Origin: Cristatella mucedo | Taxonomy: Eukaryota; Bryozoa; Phylactolaemata; Cristatellidae | Assembly: GCA_009760855.2 (NCBI GenBank) | Contig: WPIO01000293.1 | Span: forward strand, 41,001-105,000 | Reading direction: 5' to 3' | Length of the DNA: 64,000 nt | Part shown: positions 1 through 11,040 of the stretch, one piece after another | Position numbering within the stretch: the first letter of the stretch is position 1 | Layout of the letters: every line of letters begins with the position of its first letter | Position numbers and translations under genes: made by a program | Notes under the pieces: generated by a model | What the model was told of the DNA's origin: nothing | Seen by the model: the letters and a program-made list of their open reading frames with translations, nothing else | Database searches by the model: none

Positions 1-379
1 GAGGGTTGGTAATGGTAAGCTGGGGCTCTGGCTTAGGCTTGATGCCTGAACCTTGGGATAGTCGGGCACAATAGCACACCAGTCAGGCTCCAGCATTCCC
101 TTACTTCCGAACCCGGAAGTGGCTCATTGCCGACCCATCAGTTGGAGCTACTTTGGCTTTGGTCAGGCGGCCGCAAGATGGTAGCTAGCTGCCAGATTGA
201 ACGAAGTTGCCAGCTGGCAATTCATGCTGCTGTCCACCAAAGCTGGCACTGTAGTCGGCTCCTCCAGCTATGGTTTATTTGGTAGTGTTGCAATCGTTCG
301 GCATAATGATGGCTAAAATACTCTCTATTGATGAAAGCTGGTCCTAACTGGTCCTAATCGAGACTAATTGCATGGCCTG
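1..379 (+). repeat. Partial unit of the 3-kb tandem array (U0)
   Basis: This stretch is a diverged copy of the part of the array unit seen at about 2224-2600 and 5250-5625. Shared landmarks are the block after GGTAATGGTAAGCTG, the GGTTTATTTG block and the closing GGCCTGA. It then jumps directly to the start of the next unit. No gene is seen. Confidence 0.75.
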
Positions 380-1053
380 ACAGCTGCTTTTGAATGAGTA
401 AAAACTTATAAACTTGAGTTTGGAGGCTAGTTCCTACTTGAAGTGATATTCATTTGGTATGTAATGCGATGAATAGTTGCTTATATTTATTGTAGGGTCA
501 TCACAGGTCGCATCAGTAAATCTGCTACTGATACTTGGCAGTGGATATTCGCACTGGCGAGCTGTCACGTTCCTTAAAACATAAACTTGCAACTGAAAAA
601 TATTCTTTTAGACATGAAATGTTTCTTTTCACTAAAGGTTCGGCTGCCCCTTTCTCAAGATCCATAAAAAGCTGTTTCACATTTATCCTGCTCGATTAGA
701 AGTCAAAATCGCACACAGCCTTTCCTGTACATTTCGAAAAGAATGCTGGTGCTGCAGCACCGTGCAACCGAAATTGAGTTCAACTTGTCAATAATATTTA
801 AACGATTGAACGGATAAGGTTGTGGTTCTTTCCTGTAAAATGCTTCCCTGAATAAGAAAAGTGTGGGCAGCTTTTAGCCTGTCACTTCTGCTATACGGTT
901 ATTGAGTTCCAGCTAATATGGTGAAACATCAACACTAATCTGGAGCAGGAAGGCAACATTTTAGCTTTCTAATTTGAAAAAAAAATTAACAGATGCTAGC
1001 TCTTCTTGATATACATGAAGTACAAAGCGACGTCATTCCACGAAAGACTTGGG

Positions 1054-1740
1054 CACTCATTTAACGGTAAAAATAAACACTTAGCTCCCACAGCCTGGAA
1101 CTCCCTCCCGACCTGCATCAGAACATCCCCTGACCTGACCACATTTAAAAGAAACTTAAAAACATACCTATTTAGGACAGCATTTAGTGGGTCCTTGTGA
1201 TTCGTCCTCGATGTGCTTATGCGTGCTGACACTGTTCATGCTGCCACTAACCACATTTGCATGCTGACCCAGTGCATGTAACCCCTAACCATGTTATTCA
1301 TTTTGTTTGTTTTTCAAGCATGATTTTACTTACTATTCTATTGCGTATCACTTTGCAGCAAATGTAAAGCGCCTAGAAAGAGATTAAGTTCTCTGAGGGC
1401 GCTTTATCAAGTGCAATATTATTATTATTATTATTAGTGAAGCTCCCTCAGATAATTCTAATTCTTTCTAGGTGCATTACATTTTCTGCAAAGGAAACAC
1501 GATCGAATGGTGAGTGAAAATTGTATGCTTGATAAACAACATGAATATGAACATGAATGCTTGGGAGCAGACGAACTAAAGCCATGGTCTATCAAGGAAT
1601 TGAGGCTTTACGAGATACAAGTAAGCGATTAGAATCTGAAAATTGGGTGGTACGATGCTTAACCTGGTGGGGGAGTAGATCTGATAGGCAGGCTGAAGGC
1701 AGAAAATAAAGCGACCTGAAACTGAATAACAGAACCTCGC
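1054..1740 (-). mobile_element. LINE-A 3' relic, interrupted at 1085-1437
   Basis: Read on the minus strand, 1740-1438 matches the LINE-A C-terminal coding region and 3' UTR (compare 60540-61030), with internal deletions. The A/T-rich tail lies at about 1060-1084. A second, plus-strand LINE-A fragment sits inside this relic right at the tail. The uninterrupted paralogue is at 4440-4765. Confidence 0.8.
1085..1437 (+). mobile_element. LINE-A 3' fragment, recent insertion (353 bp)
   Basis: The fragment covers the last coding stretch (PTAWNSLPTCIRTSPDLTTF and following), the 3' UTR, the conserved terminal block AAAGCGCCTAGAAAGAGATT and an (ATT)n tail. It is 5' truncated, as is usual for LINEs. 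The sister array unit has an intact junction at 4461-4463 with none of this sequence, so it is the empty site. TTAG at 1081-1084 and again at 1434-1437 is the likely short target duplication. Confidence 0.9.
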
Positions 1741-1755
1741 ATGCATGAGGTGGGA

Positions 1756-1940
1756 GCCGTGATGGCACACTAGGTAAGGCGGTTGCTTTCACGACCTCGG
1801 TCCCGAGGTCGTGGGTTCAATTCCTGCGGTGGGCGATCCTTTATCGCCACTGCAAGCAGTGGTGATAGCCGTAAAGGCTCTTCTGTCGCTATACAAAAAG
1901 AGGCTGTTTAATCAGCTAGGATTTTATTTATTATACTTTG
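1756..1940 (+). mobile_element. tRNA-derived SINE-S, copy 1
   Basis: A tRNA-like head carries an A-box-like TGGCACACTAGG and a B box GGGTTCAATTCC, the internal promoter for RNA polymerase III. A tRNA-unrelated body and an A/T-rich tail ending near TTTTATTTATTA follow. Positions 1790-1813 form a near-perfect palindrome. Related copies lie at 4781, 13565 and 14110, so this is a SINE and not a functional tRNA gene. Confidence 0.75.
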
Positions 1941-3149
1941 GAAATTCGCGAGGCTAAAACTCTGTCGAACCGGTTCGCTCCACATGCAGCGCTCGTGCCG
2001 GTGCGTAACCACGACTACCGGGCCAGCAATAAGCCGTTGCTTTGGGTACTGCTTTTATTTTTCACTTCGCAGCAACTCTGCATGGTGCGGTCCTACGGTG
2101 GACAAACGCTGGGCCGAGGCAAGGGGAATACGAAGTGGGCGGAAGAGGGAGGAGCCATAAAGGGTAGCACGGCTTCCTACTGGATAAACTAGCTAATGGC
2201 ACTGTGGACGTTCAAAGGTGCATATGAGCCGGTAATGGTAAGCTGAAACTCTGGCTTAGGCTTGACCCCTGAGCCTTGGGATAGTTGGGAACAACGGCAC
2301 ACCAAGTCGGCTCCAGCCCACCCTTGCTCGCACACCCGGAACTGGGTCATTGCTGCCTCCTCAGTTTGAGCTTCTTTGGCTTAGCTCAGGCGGCCTCGAG
2401 CTGGCTGCTAGATTGAACGAAGTTGTCGGCTGGCAACCCAAGCTGCTGTCCACCAAACCTTGTCATGTAGTCGACTCTTCCAGTTATGGTTTATTTGCTA
2501 GTGTTGCAATCCTTCTGCATAATGATCTGATTGCTAAAATACTCCTGAACGATGGAACCTGCTCCTAACTGGTCGTAATCGAGACTATTTGCTTGGCCTG
2601 ATGAAACAGGCAAAACATAAACAGACCAAATTCACGATGCTTCGGCTCAGAGGCTTACGATTAGAAATAACTGTGGCAGTAACTGTGTCCTCCTGGGTGC
2701 AAAGTAAGCATATTGCTGCCGGATACAGCAGGTAGCTAACTTACCCATCGGTTCGGCCATCCTGCCACAATCAGGCTAGCTGGGTCGAGCGGCTGCAAGG
2801 AATTGCTGCCTGCTCCCTCATCACAAAAGGCTGAGCTAGATGGCAGAGCCTAGATTTTGATTGGCTATGCAGTGGTAACTTCTGGAACACTGCCAAGAAA
2901 GCCCATTGGGCATCGCATCAGCTGGGTATTTCCCCAGCGGGCTCGGCCAGTCGAAGGTTAACCTGGTGGGGGGGGGGCAGAAGAGGGAGATTCCCTCACT
3001 AGCATTGCCTGCATAGCCGAATCAGTGCTTAAAATATAGACTTTCGTGCTTTCCGATGCCAACTTTCCTCCTTGTTAGGGAGTTCGAGCTATCGATTCAA
3101 TAAACGATGATTTCCGGCTAGTCTGACCCACAGTGCCCACCTCTAATAA

Positions 3150-3307
3150 TCGACATTCATCCTTCGTGTGCCTGGGCCTGCTTATAGTATGCCTGCTGCT
3201 TGCTGATGCTACCACCAAACATTTATTAATGTTTTATATTTAGCATCTGTAAAGTGCCTGGAGTGATATTCGGTTCTCTAAAGGTACTTTGCGAACGTAT
3301 TATTATA
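3150..3307 (+). mobile_element. Old LINE-A-like 3' end
   Basis: Diverged LINE-A 3' UTR and terminal block (CTGTAAAGTGCCTGGAG, then ATTATTAT). It belongs to the array unit, since the same relic is at 7625-7770. Confidence 0.65.
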
Positions 3308-4439
3308 TCCAATCTTGGAGGCTAGGAGGAATGGTTTGCCAGAACAACAAACTATCACCCACAGCAGAATTCGCGTTAGCCTCAACGGTCGTCGTCGTTG
3401 TAGATTAGTATGAGAAGACTATAATGAAAAGGTAGATAAATATCTAGAAAAGCTTATTCAGGAAAATGCGGAGACCAAATTAAAGTGAGCGGTTATGTAT
3501 GTTGGAGTGGAGGACTAGTGCCAAGCAGCTGGCACCATTATGAGTTTGGCTGTGGATTTCATAAACTGACTCTTTGAGTCTTCTGAGCTGGAAAAGAGTG
3601 AAGCCGTGCCTACAACGCATAAGCCTAATGTGTTCTGCGACGTGCTACGAACGCCTCAAAATAACTTGAGCTTATGAGCATCAGCCATTTTTAATTTGGC
3701 CGTGGATTGAACTTACGGTAATGAGAAGAAAAATAAACGTAGGGAGAGCGATCTTAACAGCTGGTTTTGAATGAGTAAAAACTTATAAACTTAAGTTTGG
3801 AGGCTAGTTCCTACTTGAAGTGATATTCAGTTGGTATGTACTGCGATGAATAGTTGCTTATATTTATTGTAGGGTCATCACAGGTCGCATCAGTAAATCT
3901 GCTACTGATACTTGGCAGTGGATATTCGCACTGGCGAGCTGTCACGTTCCTTAAAACATAAACTTGCAACTGAAAAATATTCTTTTAGACATGAAATGTT
4001 TCTTTTCACTAAAGGTTCGGCTGCCCCTTTCTCAAGATCCATAAAAAGCTGTTTCACATTTATCCTGCTCGATTAGAAGTCATAATCGCACACAGCCTTT
4101 CCTGTACATATCGAAAAGAATGCTGGTGCTGCAGCACCGTGCAACCGAAATTGAGTTTAACTTGTCAATAATATTTAAACGATTGAACGGATAAGGTTGT
4201 GGTTCTTTCCTGTAAAATGCTTCCCTGAATAAGAAAAGTGTTGGCAGCTTTTAGCCTGTCACTTCTGCTATACGGTTATTGAGTTCCAGCTAATATGGTG
4301 CAACATCAACACTAATCTGGAGCAGGAAGGCAACATTTTAGCTTTCTTATTTGAAAAAAAAAATTAACAGATGCTAGCCCTTCTTGATATACATGAAGTA
4401 CAAAGCGACGTCATTCCACGAAAGACTTGGGCACTCATT

Positions 4440-4765
4440 TAACGGTAATAATAAACACTTAGTGAAGCTCCCTCAGATCATTCTAATTCTTTCTAGGTGC
4501 ATTACATTTTCTGCAAAGGAAACACGATCGAATGGTGAGTGAAAATTGTATGCTTGATAAACAACATGAATATGAACATGAATGCTTGGGAGCAGACGAA
4601 CTAAAGCCATGGTCTATCAAGGAATTGAGGCTTTACGAGATACAAGTAAGCGATTAGAATCTGAAAATTGGGTGGTACGATGCTTAACCTGGTGGGGGAG
4701 TAGATCTGATAGGCAGGCTGAAGGCAGAAAATAAAGCGACCTGAAAATGAATACCAGAACCTCGC
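4440..4765 (-). mobile_element. LINE-A 3' relic, uninterrupted paralogue
   Basis: Same relic as at 1054-1740 but lacking the plus-strand LINE-A insertion. It defines the pre-integration site at 4461-4463. Confidence 0.8.
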
Positions 4766-4780
4766 ATGCATGAGGTGGGA

Positions 4781-4965
4781 GCCGTGATGGCACACTAGGT
4801 AAGGCGGTTGCTTTCACGACCTCGGGACCGAGGTCGTGGGTTCAATTCCTGCGGTGGGCGATCCTTTATCATCACTGCAAGCAGTGGTGATAGCCGTAAA
4901 GGCTCTTCTGTCGCTATATAAAAAGATGCTGTTTAATCAGCTAGGATTTTATTTATTATACTTTG
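4781..4965 (+). mobile_element. tRNA-derived SINE-S, copy 2
   Basis: Nearly identical to the SINE at 1756, with the same A and B boxes. The palindromic core at 4815-4838 is the exact reverse complement of the core at 1790-1813. Confidence 0.75.
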
Positions 4966-6032
4966 GAAATTCGCGAGGCTAAAACTCTGTCGAACCGGTT
5001 CGCTCCACATGCAGCGCTCGTGCCGGTGCGTAACCACGACTACCGGGCCAGCAATAAGCCGTTGCTTTGGGTACTGCTTTTATTTTTCACTTCGCAGCAA
5101 CTCTGCAAGGTGCGGTCCTACGGTGGACAAACGCTGGGCCGAGGCAAGGGGAATACGAAGTGGGCGGAAGAGGGAGGAGCCATAAAGGGTAGCACGGCTT
5201 CCTACTGGATAAACTAGCTAATGGCACTGTGGAAGTTCAAAGGTGCATATGAGCCGGTGATGGTAAGCTGAAACTCTGGTTTAGGCTTGACCCCTGAGCC
5301 TTGGGATAGTTGGGAACAACGGCACACCAAGCCGGCTCCAGCCCTCCCTTGCTCGCAAACCCGGAACTGGGTCATTGCTGCCTCCTCAGTTTGAGCTTCT
5401 TTGGCTTAGCTCAGGCGGCCTCGAGCTGGCTGCTAGATTGAACGAAGTTGTCGGCTGGCAACCCAAGCTGCTGTCCACCAAACCTTGTCATGTAGTCGAC
5501 TCTTCCAGTTATGGTTTATTTGCTAGTGTTGCAATCCTTCTGCATAATGATCTGATTGCTAAAATACTCCTGAACAATGGAACCTGCTCCTAACTGGTCG
5601 TAATCGAGACTATTTGCTTGGCCTGATGAAACAGACAAAACATAAACAGACCAAATTCACGATGCTTCGGCTCAGAGGCTTACGATTAGAAATAACTGTG
5701 GCAGTAACTGTGTCCTCCTGGGTGCAAAGTAAGCATATTGCTGCCGGATACAGCAGGTAGCTAACTTACCCATCGGTTCGGCCATCCTGCCACGATCAGG
5801 CTAGCTGGGTCGAGCGGCTGCAAGGAAATGCTGCCGGCTCCCTCATCACAAAAGGCTGAGCTTGATGGCAGAGCCTAGATTTTGATTGGCTATGCAGTGG
5901 TAACTTCTGGAACACTGCCAAGAAAGCCCATTGGGCATCGCATCAGCTGGGTATTTCCCCAGCTGGCTCGGCCAGTCGAAGGTTAACCTGGTGGGGTGGG
6001 GGCAGAAGAGGGAGATTCCCTCACTAGCATTG

Positions 6033-7139
6033 CAAAGCAACACAGCGGTTTGATCGTTCAGTTGGTGAGACGTTTCACCATCCTGCGGGATGCTTATAAG
6101 TGCACTTTCTGCAGAGAAGAGGGAAGCACGGACTAGCCAGCAGACTTCTGGTGCATGCAGTGCCAGAGATCAGTGTGCTCAGCCTGCTAACCTGGATATA
6201 ACTGATACAACTGGAGTAACGTGACCATCGCCCTGGAAGAGATTATTAGCTGGGACGAAATGCTTGGCATGCTTTTGAAATGCTTGGAAATGCTTGGTGA
6301 CAAATAATAATAAGCTGAAATGCTGCAAGCCGAAATGCAGCAGCAGTGCTGGAGCAGATATAAAATGAATGGCATGTAGCCTTGGGCTCGATCGAATAAC
6401 GTCATAAATTAAATACATCGTCCTCCGATAAACAATCTCGCTATCGCTCGATTGTTTCTCGTCGTCCGATTTATTTAATGGCTGCCGTCTTTCTCTCGAG
6501 ACCCTATTCTCATGCCATTCATTTTATATCTACTAAGAGTTGTTTAGGTTAATGTGACTGTATAAGGATAAAAAATAGTTGCAATTAATTAAATATTTAA
6601 TTAAATAAATTTTCTGCATCTTTATATACATGTCTCAAAACATTGACAACTTTATGCGACGGGAGGGTGAAAAGTTTAGCGATCATGCAAAATGTATTAG
6701 AGAAGAGGTGGGAATTTGTACAGGTCTTCTTCCAAAATATCCTTTCTCAAAGATAGTGTAGATGCATTGATTGCAACTCGACGTTCTCCAACAGCTATAA
6801 AACTAGATAATCCTATTGCTAAGAAAACCCTTAAGATTAGAAGTGGGTGGTCTTTCGATAAAGAGTGCAGGAGGCTAATAAAGAATTCGCACAGCTTAAA
6901 CGTCTCGTTAGCTTCAAATGTCAAAGTTGTAGATTAGTATGAGAAGGTTATAATGAAAAGAAAGATTAACGGCTAGAAAAACTTCTTCATTCTCCCACTG
7001 AGGTAGGACCTGGATGACTGCAATCCAGTGCCAGTGCCATCAGTGCCAAGTTAGTGGCAGCATGGACAGTGTCAGCACCGATAAGAACATAAAGGATGAA
7101 TCGCAGGAATCCACTAAGTGCTGTCATAAATAGGTGAGC
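6033..7139. other. 1.1-kb interruption between parts of array unit U2
   Basis: This sequence is absent from U1 and is flanked by two copies of the same ~320-bp unit segment (5715-6032 and 7140-7460). It holds a run of ATGCTTGG-like repeats near 6255-6300, an AT-rich stretch, and a 73-codon plus-strand ORF (6716-6937) that I do not recognise. A chimeric LINE-A relic sits at its right end. The duplicated flank resembles either an LTR-type structure or unequal crossing-over; the two flanks are much more diverged than U1 and U2 are. Confidence 0.5.
6985..7137 (-). mobile_element. LINE-A relic with internal deletion
   Basis: Two LINE-A segments are fused. About 6985-7050 matches the reverse-transcriptase region at 61755-61815, and 7050-7137 matches the 3' UTR at 60690-60785. 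The intervening part of the element is missing. Confidence 0.65.
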
Positions 7140-8337
7140 TTGCACCGGTGGGTGCACAGTAAGCTGACTGCTGGCAGGTATAGCAGGGAGCTAAGTTACC
7201 CTTAGCTTCGGCCATCCTGCCACACTCGGACTAGCTGGGCCGAGCGGATGTAAGGAATCGCTGCCGGCTCCCTCACCATATAAGGAGGCTGAGCTTGATG
7301 CCAGAACCTGGATTTTGATTGGCTACTTTGTTTATGGTGCAGTGGTAACTTCCGGAAAACTGCCAAGATAGCCCATTAGGCAATGCATCTGCTGGGTATT
7401 TCCCCAACCGGCTCATTAAAAGTAACCTGAGAGAGAGGTGGAAAAGGAATAGGGATAGTCCCTCATTAGATATACCTACAGAGCCCCAGCTGTGCTTAAA
7501 ATATCGACTTTCGGGCTGTTTGATTCCGACTGTTCTCCTTGTTAGGGAGTTTGAGGCGTTGATTAAATAAACATTGCATTTCGGCTATGTCCGGCCCACA
7601 GGGCCCACCGCTAATGTTCTCCATTCGTCGTGCCTGCTTACACTATGCCTGCTACTTGCTCATGCTACCGCCAAACTTTTATTAATGCTTTGTATTTAGT
7701 ATCTGTAAAGTGCATGGAGTGCTATTCGGTTCTCTGAGGGTACCTTGTGAAAGTATTGTTATTTTCAATCTTGGAGGCAGGAAGAATGCTTTGCCAGAAC
7801 AACACACTATCACCCACAGCAGAAGTCGCGTTAGCCTCAACGGTCGTCGTCGTTGTGGATTAGTATGAGAAGACTATAATGAAAAAGTAGATAAATATCT
7901 AGAAAAGCTTATTCAGGGAAATGCAGAGAGCCAAGTAAAGTGAGCGGTTACGTGTGTTGGAGTGGAGGACTAGTGCTAAGCAGCTGGCACCATTATGAAT
8001 TTGGCTGTGGATTTCATAAACTCACTCTTTGAGTCTTCTGATCTGAAAAAAGGTAAGCCGTGCCTACAACGCATAAGCCTAGTGTGTTCTGGGACGTGCT
8101 CCGAACGCCTCAAATTAACTTGAGCTTGTGAGCATCAGCCATTTGTAGTTCGGCCGTGGATTGAACTTACGGTAATGAGAAGAAAGGTAAAAATAGGGAG
8201 AGCGATCTCAACAGCTGTGTTTGAATGAGTACAAACCGATAAACTTGAGTTTGGAGGATAGTTCCTACTTGAAGTGATATTCATTTGATATCCAATGCGA
8301 TGAATAGTTGCTTATACTTATTGTAGGGTCATCACAC
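7140..8337 (+). repeat. Array unit U2 resumed, and start of the next unit
   Basis: Collinear with 2690-3880 at visibly lower identity. The boundary that corresponds to the U1/U2 junction lies near 8210, so 8211-8337 is the start of another unit. A degenerate LINE-A 3' end lies at about 7625-7770. Similarity ends after GGGTCATCACACG. Confidence 0.8.
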
Positions 8338-8568
8338 GTCAACACCATATAGCTCAAGGCAACGGCTATTATTGTTTATGCTAATTAAAATTCATCACCT
8401 GTCACTGACCACTGATAAACGACCGTCTTGCACTGAGTATAACAGTACGTTATCAGCAACAGTAAGATCACAACATCAGTGCTTTAGTCTTCTCTTGTGA
8501 AAACCTAAATCAGTTGCACCTACCATGTCCAGAAATAGGAAATTTCTACTATTAAACCTTCCACAATA

Positions 8569-8850
8569 TGTTGTGTTTGCCTGTTGTTCCTCGGACGCTT
8601 TAGGTATGCCCAGGCTTCGGTGCATGGTTGAACCATGTTTAACCATTGAAGCCTTTGACAGAAGCATGTGGCCCACTACATACGCCCTCTCCTATCTGGG
8701 GAGTGTCAGCCCCAGGCTCGTATATGTAGCCTGCTAAGGAATAAAGAAGGAGAGTCTCGTTCGCCACTCACGTTCGCCTGCTCCTGTCTTCGTGTCTTTG
8801 TGAGACTCCATTAGCACTGCAGCAGCCGGAGACAAGCTCGCATGTTATTT
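8569..8850 (+). mobile_element. Solo LTR, family LTR-a, copy 1
   Basis: Starts TGTTGTGTTTGCCTG and matches the reverse complement of 21137-21461 along its length. Shared features include a GTGGCCCAC block, a run like GGTCAGCCCCA before a TATA-like stretch, GGAATAAAGAAG as polyadenylation signal, and a final AGCCGGAGACA. About 40 bp shorter than the other copy because the internal 42-bp tandem repeat is not duplicated. No retroviral-type ORFs adjoin it, so it is solo. The exact right end (8835-8850) is uncertain. Confidence 0.75.
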
Positions 8851-9790
8851 ACTCAATGCCTCGTATAGATTAGCCCTATGAGAAGGTTTCAATTAAATGC
8901 TCCTTACTAAAACACGGAGTAAACAAATAGTAACCATCAGGTAAGACATATGGACAATATACCTGTCTTTACAAGAAGAGAATTGGTCTTCAGACTTAAA
9001 GCCACAAAGGGCTTTCTTAAGTATGATGAAGCCTCTAAAAACATGTATATATTTACAACGTGCTAAACTGTGTTTTAACGAGAACATAAAATCTACGAAA
9101 AAAGCTATCTCTAATGTGTATTTCAGAGTTCTTATGATTTTTAAGCGTTTTAGTCTGAAATATGTGAAAAGAGCTCCTTCCGAATAGGCAATACGAGTAA
9201 CGTTGCCAGCGTACAGTTTGATGCACGGTTTCAATTGTTAGTTGGTTTTACGTAAACATTATTTTAGATTTTTCAGCACAATCACCCTCGCATCAAGTTC
9301 GGGTCATCAATTATAGAAACAACAGTAAACAAACGCTAGGAAACAATACTGAACGTATAAGCATTTTCAAGTTGTAAACCTACATTAGAAATCATGTTGT
9401 GCTAACTTAATACATATTACTGACCTCAAATTTAGCCAAAGCCTCTTAATTGAAAATATGCAGGTAACTTTCAACAGCACATCTGCGGTGACCACGATAA
9501 CGATTAGAACCAAATACTTAACGTCGGGGTACCCAAGGAATCATTAGCGGTTTTCAAGCCACTTTTATGGGTAGGTCACAAAGCACGCACATTCGTGTAG
9601 CTGTTTCTATGTCGTAGAATTTGATTAATGCAATTAATTTTTTATGCTTCGCTAATGCTTCGTTCGATCCACACAAACATTGCATCATAGAAAGCTAATG
9701 AAACAAAGCAACAGCACTCCTACCTGTAAAAAGGAACTTCAGTGAATCTAATGGTTAAACATCACTCCTTAACTTAACGACTGCATGCCT
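8851..9790. other. AT-rich DNA, nothing recognised
   Basis: A 113-codon minus-strand ORF (8893-9234) has the composition of random AT-rich DNA and no splice or start context. I see no gene or repeat here. Confidence 0.5.
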
Positions 9791-9897
9791 TCCCAGCCAG
9801 CAGGCAATTTAGTTTAGCCACAGTCTGAAACAACTAGCTTTTTCAAGGCTTGCAGCTGGAAAACTGACGGAGGAAGACTTGAGAGCTTGTTTCTACT

Positions 9898-9906
9898 TAT
9901 ATAAAG
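9898..9906 (+). promoter_or_regulatory. TATA box in duplicon copy 1
   Basis: TATATAAAG lies 55 bp before an ATG at 9961, a normal spacing for a short 5' leader. At the matching place in the second duplicon (about 11863-11872) the motif is replaced by a GATCCGGAG-like sequence. This is inference from motif and spacing only. Confidence 0.4.
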
Positions 9907-9960
9907 CCCCTCCAGCTAGAAAGTCCCACGGAAAAGAACCACGGTCACTTTTGGACTAAC

Positions 9961-10062
9961 ATGTCCAGCTACGGTCGTCCAATGGATGACCTTGCATTGT
10001 GTATTACAAATAAATACCAGACAGAGGAAACAGCAGAAATTGTTATATCATCTGCATGTTAA
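9961..10062 (+). CDS. Possible first coding exon or short ORF (33 codons)
   Basis: The ORF begins MSSYGRPMDDLALC and stays open for 33 codons. The start is conserved in the second duplicon at 11927, where the peptide begins MSSNDRPRDG and stops after 12 codons, just past a donor-like GTGAGT at 11958. The leader before the ATG (GGACTAACATG / GGGCTAACATG) is well conserved between the copies. I recognise no family. It may be the first exon of a duplicated gene whose other exons I cannot find, or it may be non-coding. Confidence 0.25.
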   Translation: MSSYGRPMDDLALCITNKYQTEETAEIVISSAC

Positions 10063-10659
10063 TCGCTTAGAAACGTTGCCTATAAAACAACCATTCGATG
10101 TCAAAAATACTTTCTTCTACATCTACAATACATGATTAATGGCAAGTGGAACATTTAAACAATCATAGACTCGCAGACAATGCGAAGCGATTGATTTCCC
10201 TAGCCTAAATGAAAGCTGAAATATCTGGAATTCAAAAAAAATGATATCACTGAAGGACACAGTTAATATAAAAACAATCAGATATAAAGTACTGTTTCAT
10301 CTCTAATGCACTGTGTACAATGTGAACACCGGTGCCATCGGTTCACGAGGTTATGGATTCATGATTCAATAACCTTGAACGAGGATAACTGGTTTTCAGG
10401 ATACCATTATTACAGCCAGCTAGTAAGTGCAGATGCTAAGAAGCCTAAGGAATTCAATTGAGGAAAGATTACCCAACGTAAAATATTAGTGACCAGTAGG
10501 CCCCTAACTCGAGATTAAAACCCAAGCGACAGCCTAGGCAATCTGAGAGACCTTTACAAAGAAAATTAAAAGTGATGCAAATGCTGATTTAAAATAGATT
10601 TCCTATTACCATTGCAGGCACAGTTCGAGAAGGGAAAAACAAAAACAAAGATATAAAGT

Positions 10660-10905
10660 ACTCTTTCATCTCACCAGCTTCTTGAATACTGTGAAGCCTG
10701 AAACTATATATACACCAGATCACAGGTTTAAGTGCCAAATGCTGTGTGGTCGTTACAAATGACCATTACAATTTTCAGGTGAAAACGCTATTTAGAGTCA
10801 GCTAGAGGAGACAGATGCTGAGAAGCCTTAAGACTCGTGGTTGAGGAGAGATCACATGACGCAAAATATTGGGTGACCTGTAGGGGCTGAATACGATGGT
10901 TACAC
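10660..10905 (+). repeat. Third partial duplicon copy (downstream block only)
   Basis: Matches 10285-10510 and 12260-12490 from GATATAAAGTACT to the GACCTGTAGG-like end, with many substitutions. Confidence 0.55.
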
Positions 10906-11040
10906 CAATTAAACAATCCATAAGATATGTGACAATCTAAGGAAAAGAAAGAAAAGGCATTGACGACATTGCTGCTTCAAACTTTTTCCAGAGCATATCG
11001 TCATTATTGCTTGTTCATGGCTGCGGTACTGAATGACAAT

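Larger units (their letters stand above)
380..3756 (+). repeat. Tandem array unit U1 (about 3.4 kb)
   Basis: Positions 380-3008 match 3757-6032 almost base for base once a 353-bp LINE insertion at 1085-1437 is removed. Positions 2690-3880 match 7140-8337 at lower identity, across the U1/U2 junction, which shows head-to-tail repetition. The unit contains a minus-strand LINE-A relic, a SINE, a degenerate LINE-A 3' end near 3150-3307 and otherwise unassigned DNA. Short ORFs at 1938-2192 and 2350-2568 are conserved between units only because the units are young; they resemble no protein family I know. Confidence 0.85.
3757..6032 (+). repeat. Tandem array unit U2, first part
   Basis: Near-identical to 380-3008 without the 353-bp insertion. 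Similarity to U1 stops sharply after AGCATTGC at about 6032, where unrelated DNA follows. The unit resumes at 7140. Confidence 0.85.
9800..10510 (+). repeat. Duplicon copy 1 (promoter-like region plus downstream block)
   Basis: Directly repeated at about 11790-12490 with roughly 75-80% identity by eye. The downstream part (10285-10510, containing CATCGGTTCACGAGG) is present a third time in partial form at 10660-10905. The LINE-A at 11041-11615 sits between the two full copies. Confidence 0.7.

Noticed and set aside
2690-3120. Array segment as an LTR (AATAAA near 3100, repeated on both sides of the 1.1-kb interruption)
   Set aside because: No TG...CA ends or target duplication could be placed, and the copy at 5715-6032 stops in mid-segment. 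Unequal exchange explains it equally well.
1756-4965. tRNA genes at the two SINE heads
   Set aside because: A and B boxes are present, but an anticodon arm cannot be folded normally around the 24-bp palindrome, and the same head-body-tail occurs four times. These are SINEs.
1938-5217. 84-codon ORF present in both array units (1938-2192 and 4963-5217)
   Set aside because: Its conservation reflects the recent duplication of the whole unit. It differs by one codon, has no recognised domain, and overlaps the SINE tail junction.
6716-6937. 73-codon plus ORF in the 1.1-kb interruption
   Set aside because: It looks somewhat protein-like, but there is no family, no conserved copy and no splice support. 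Not called a gene.
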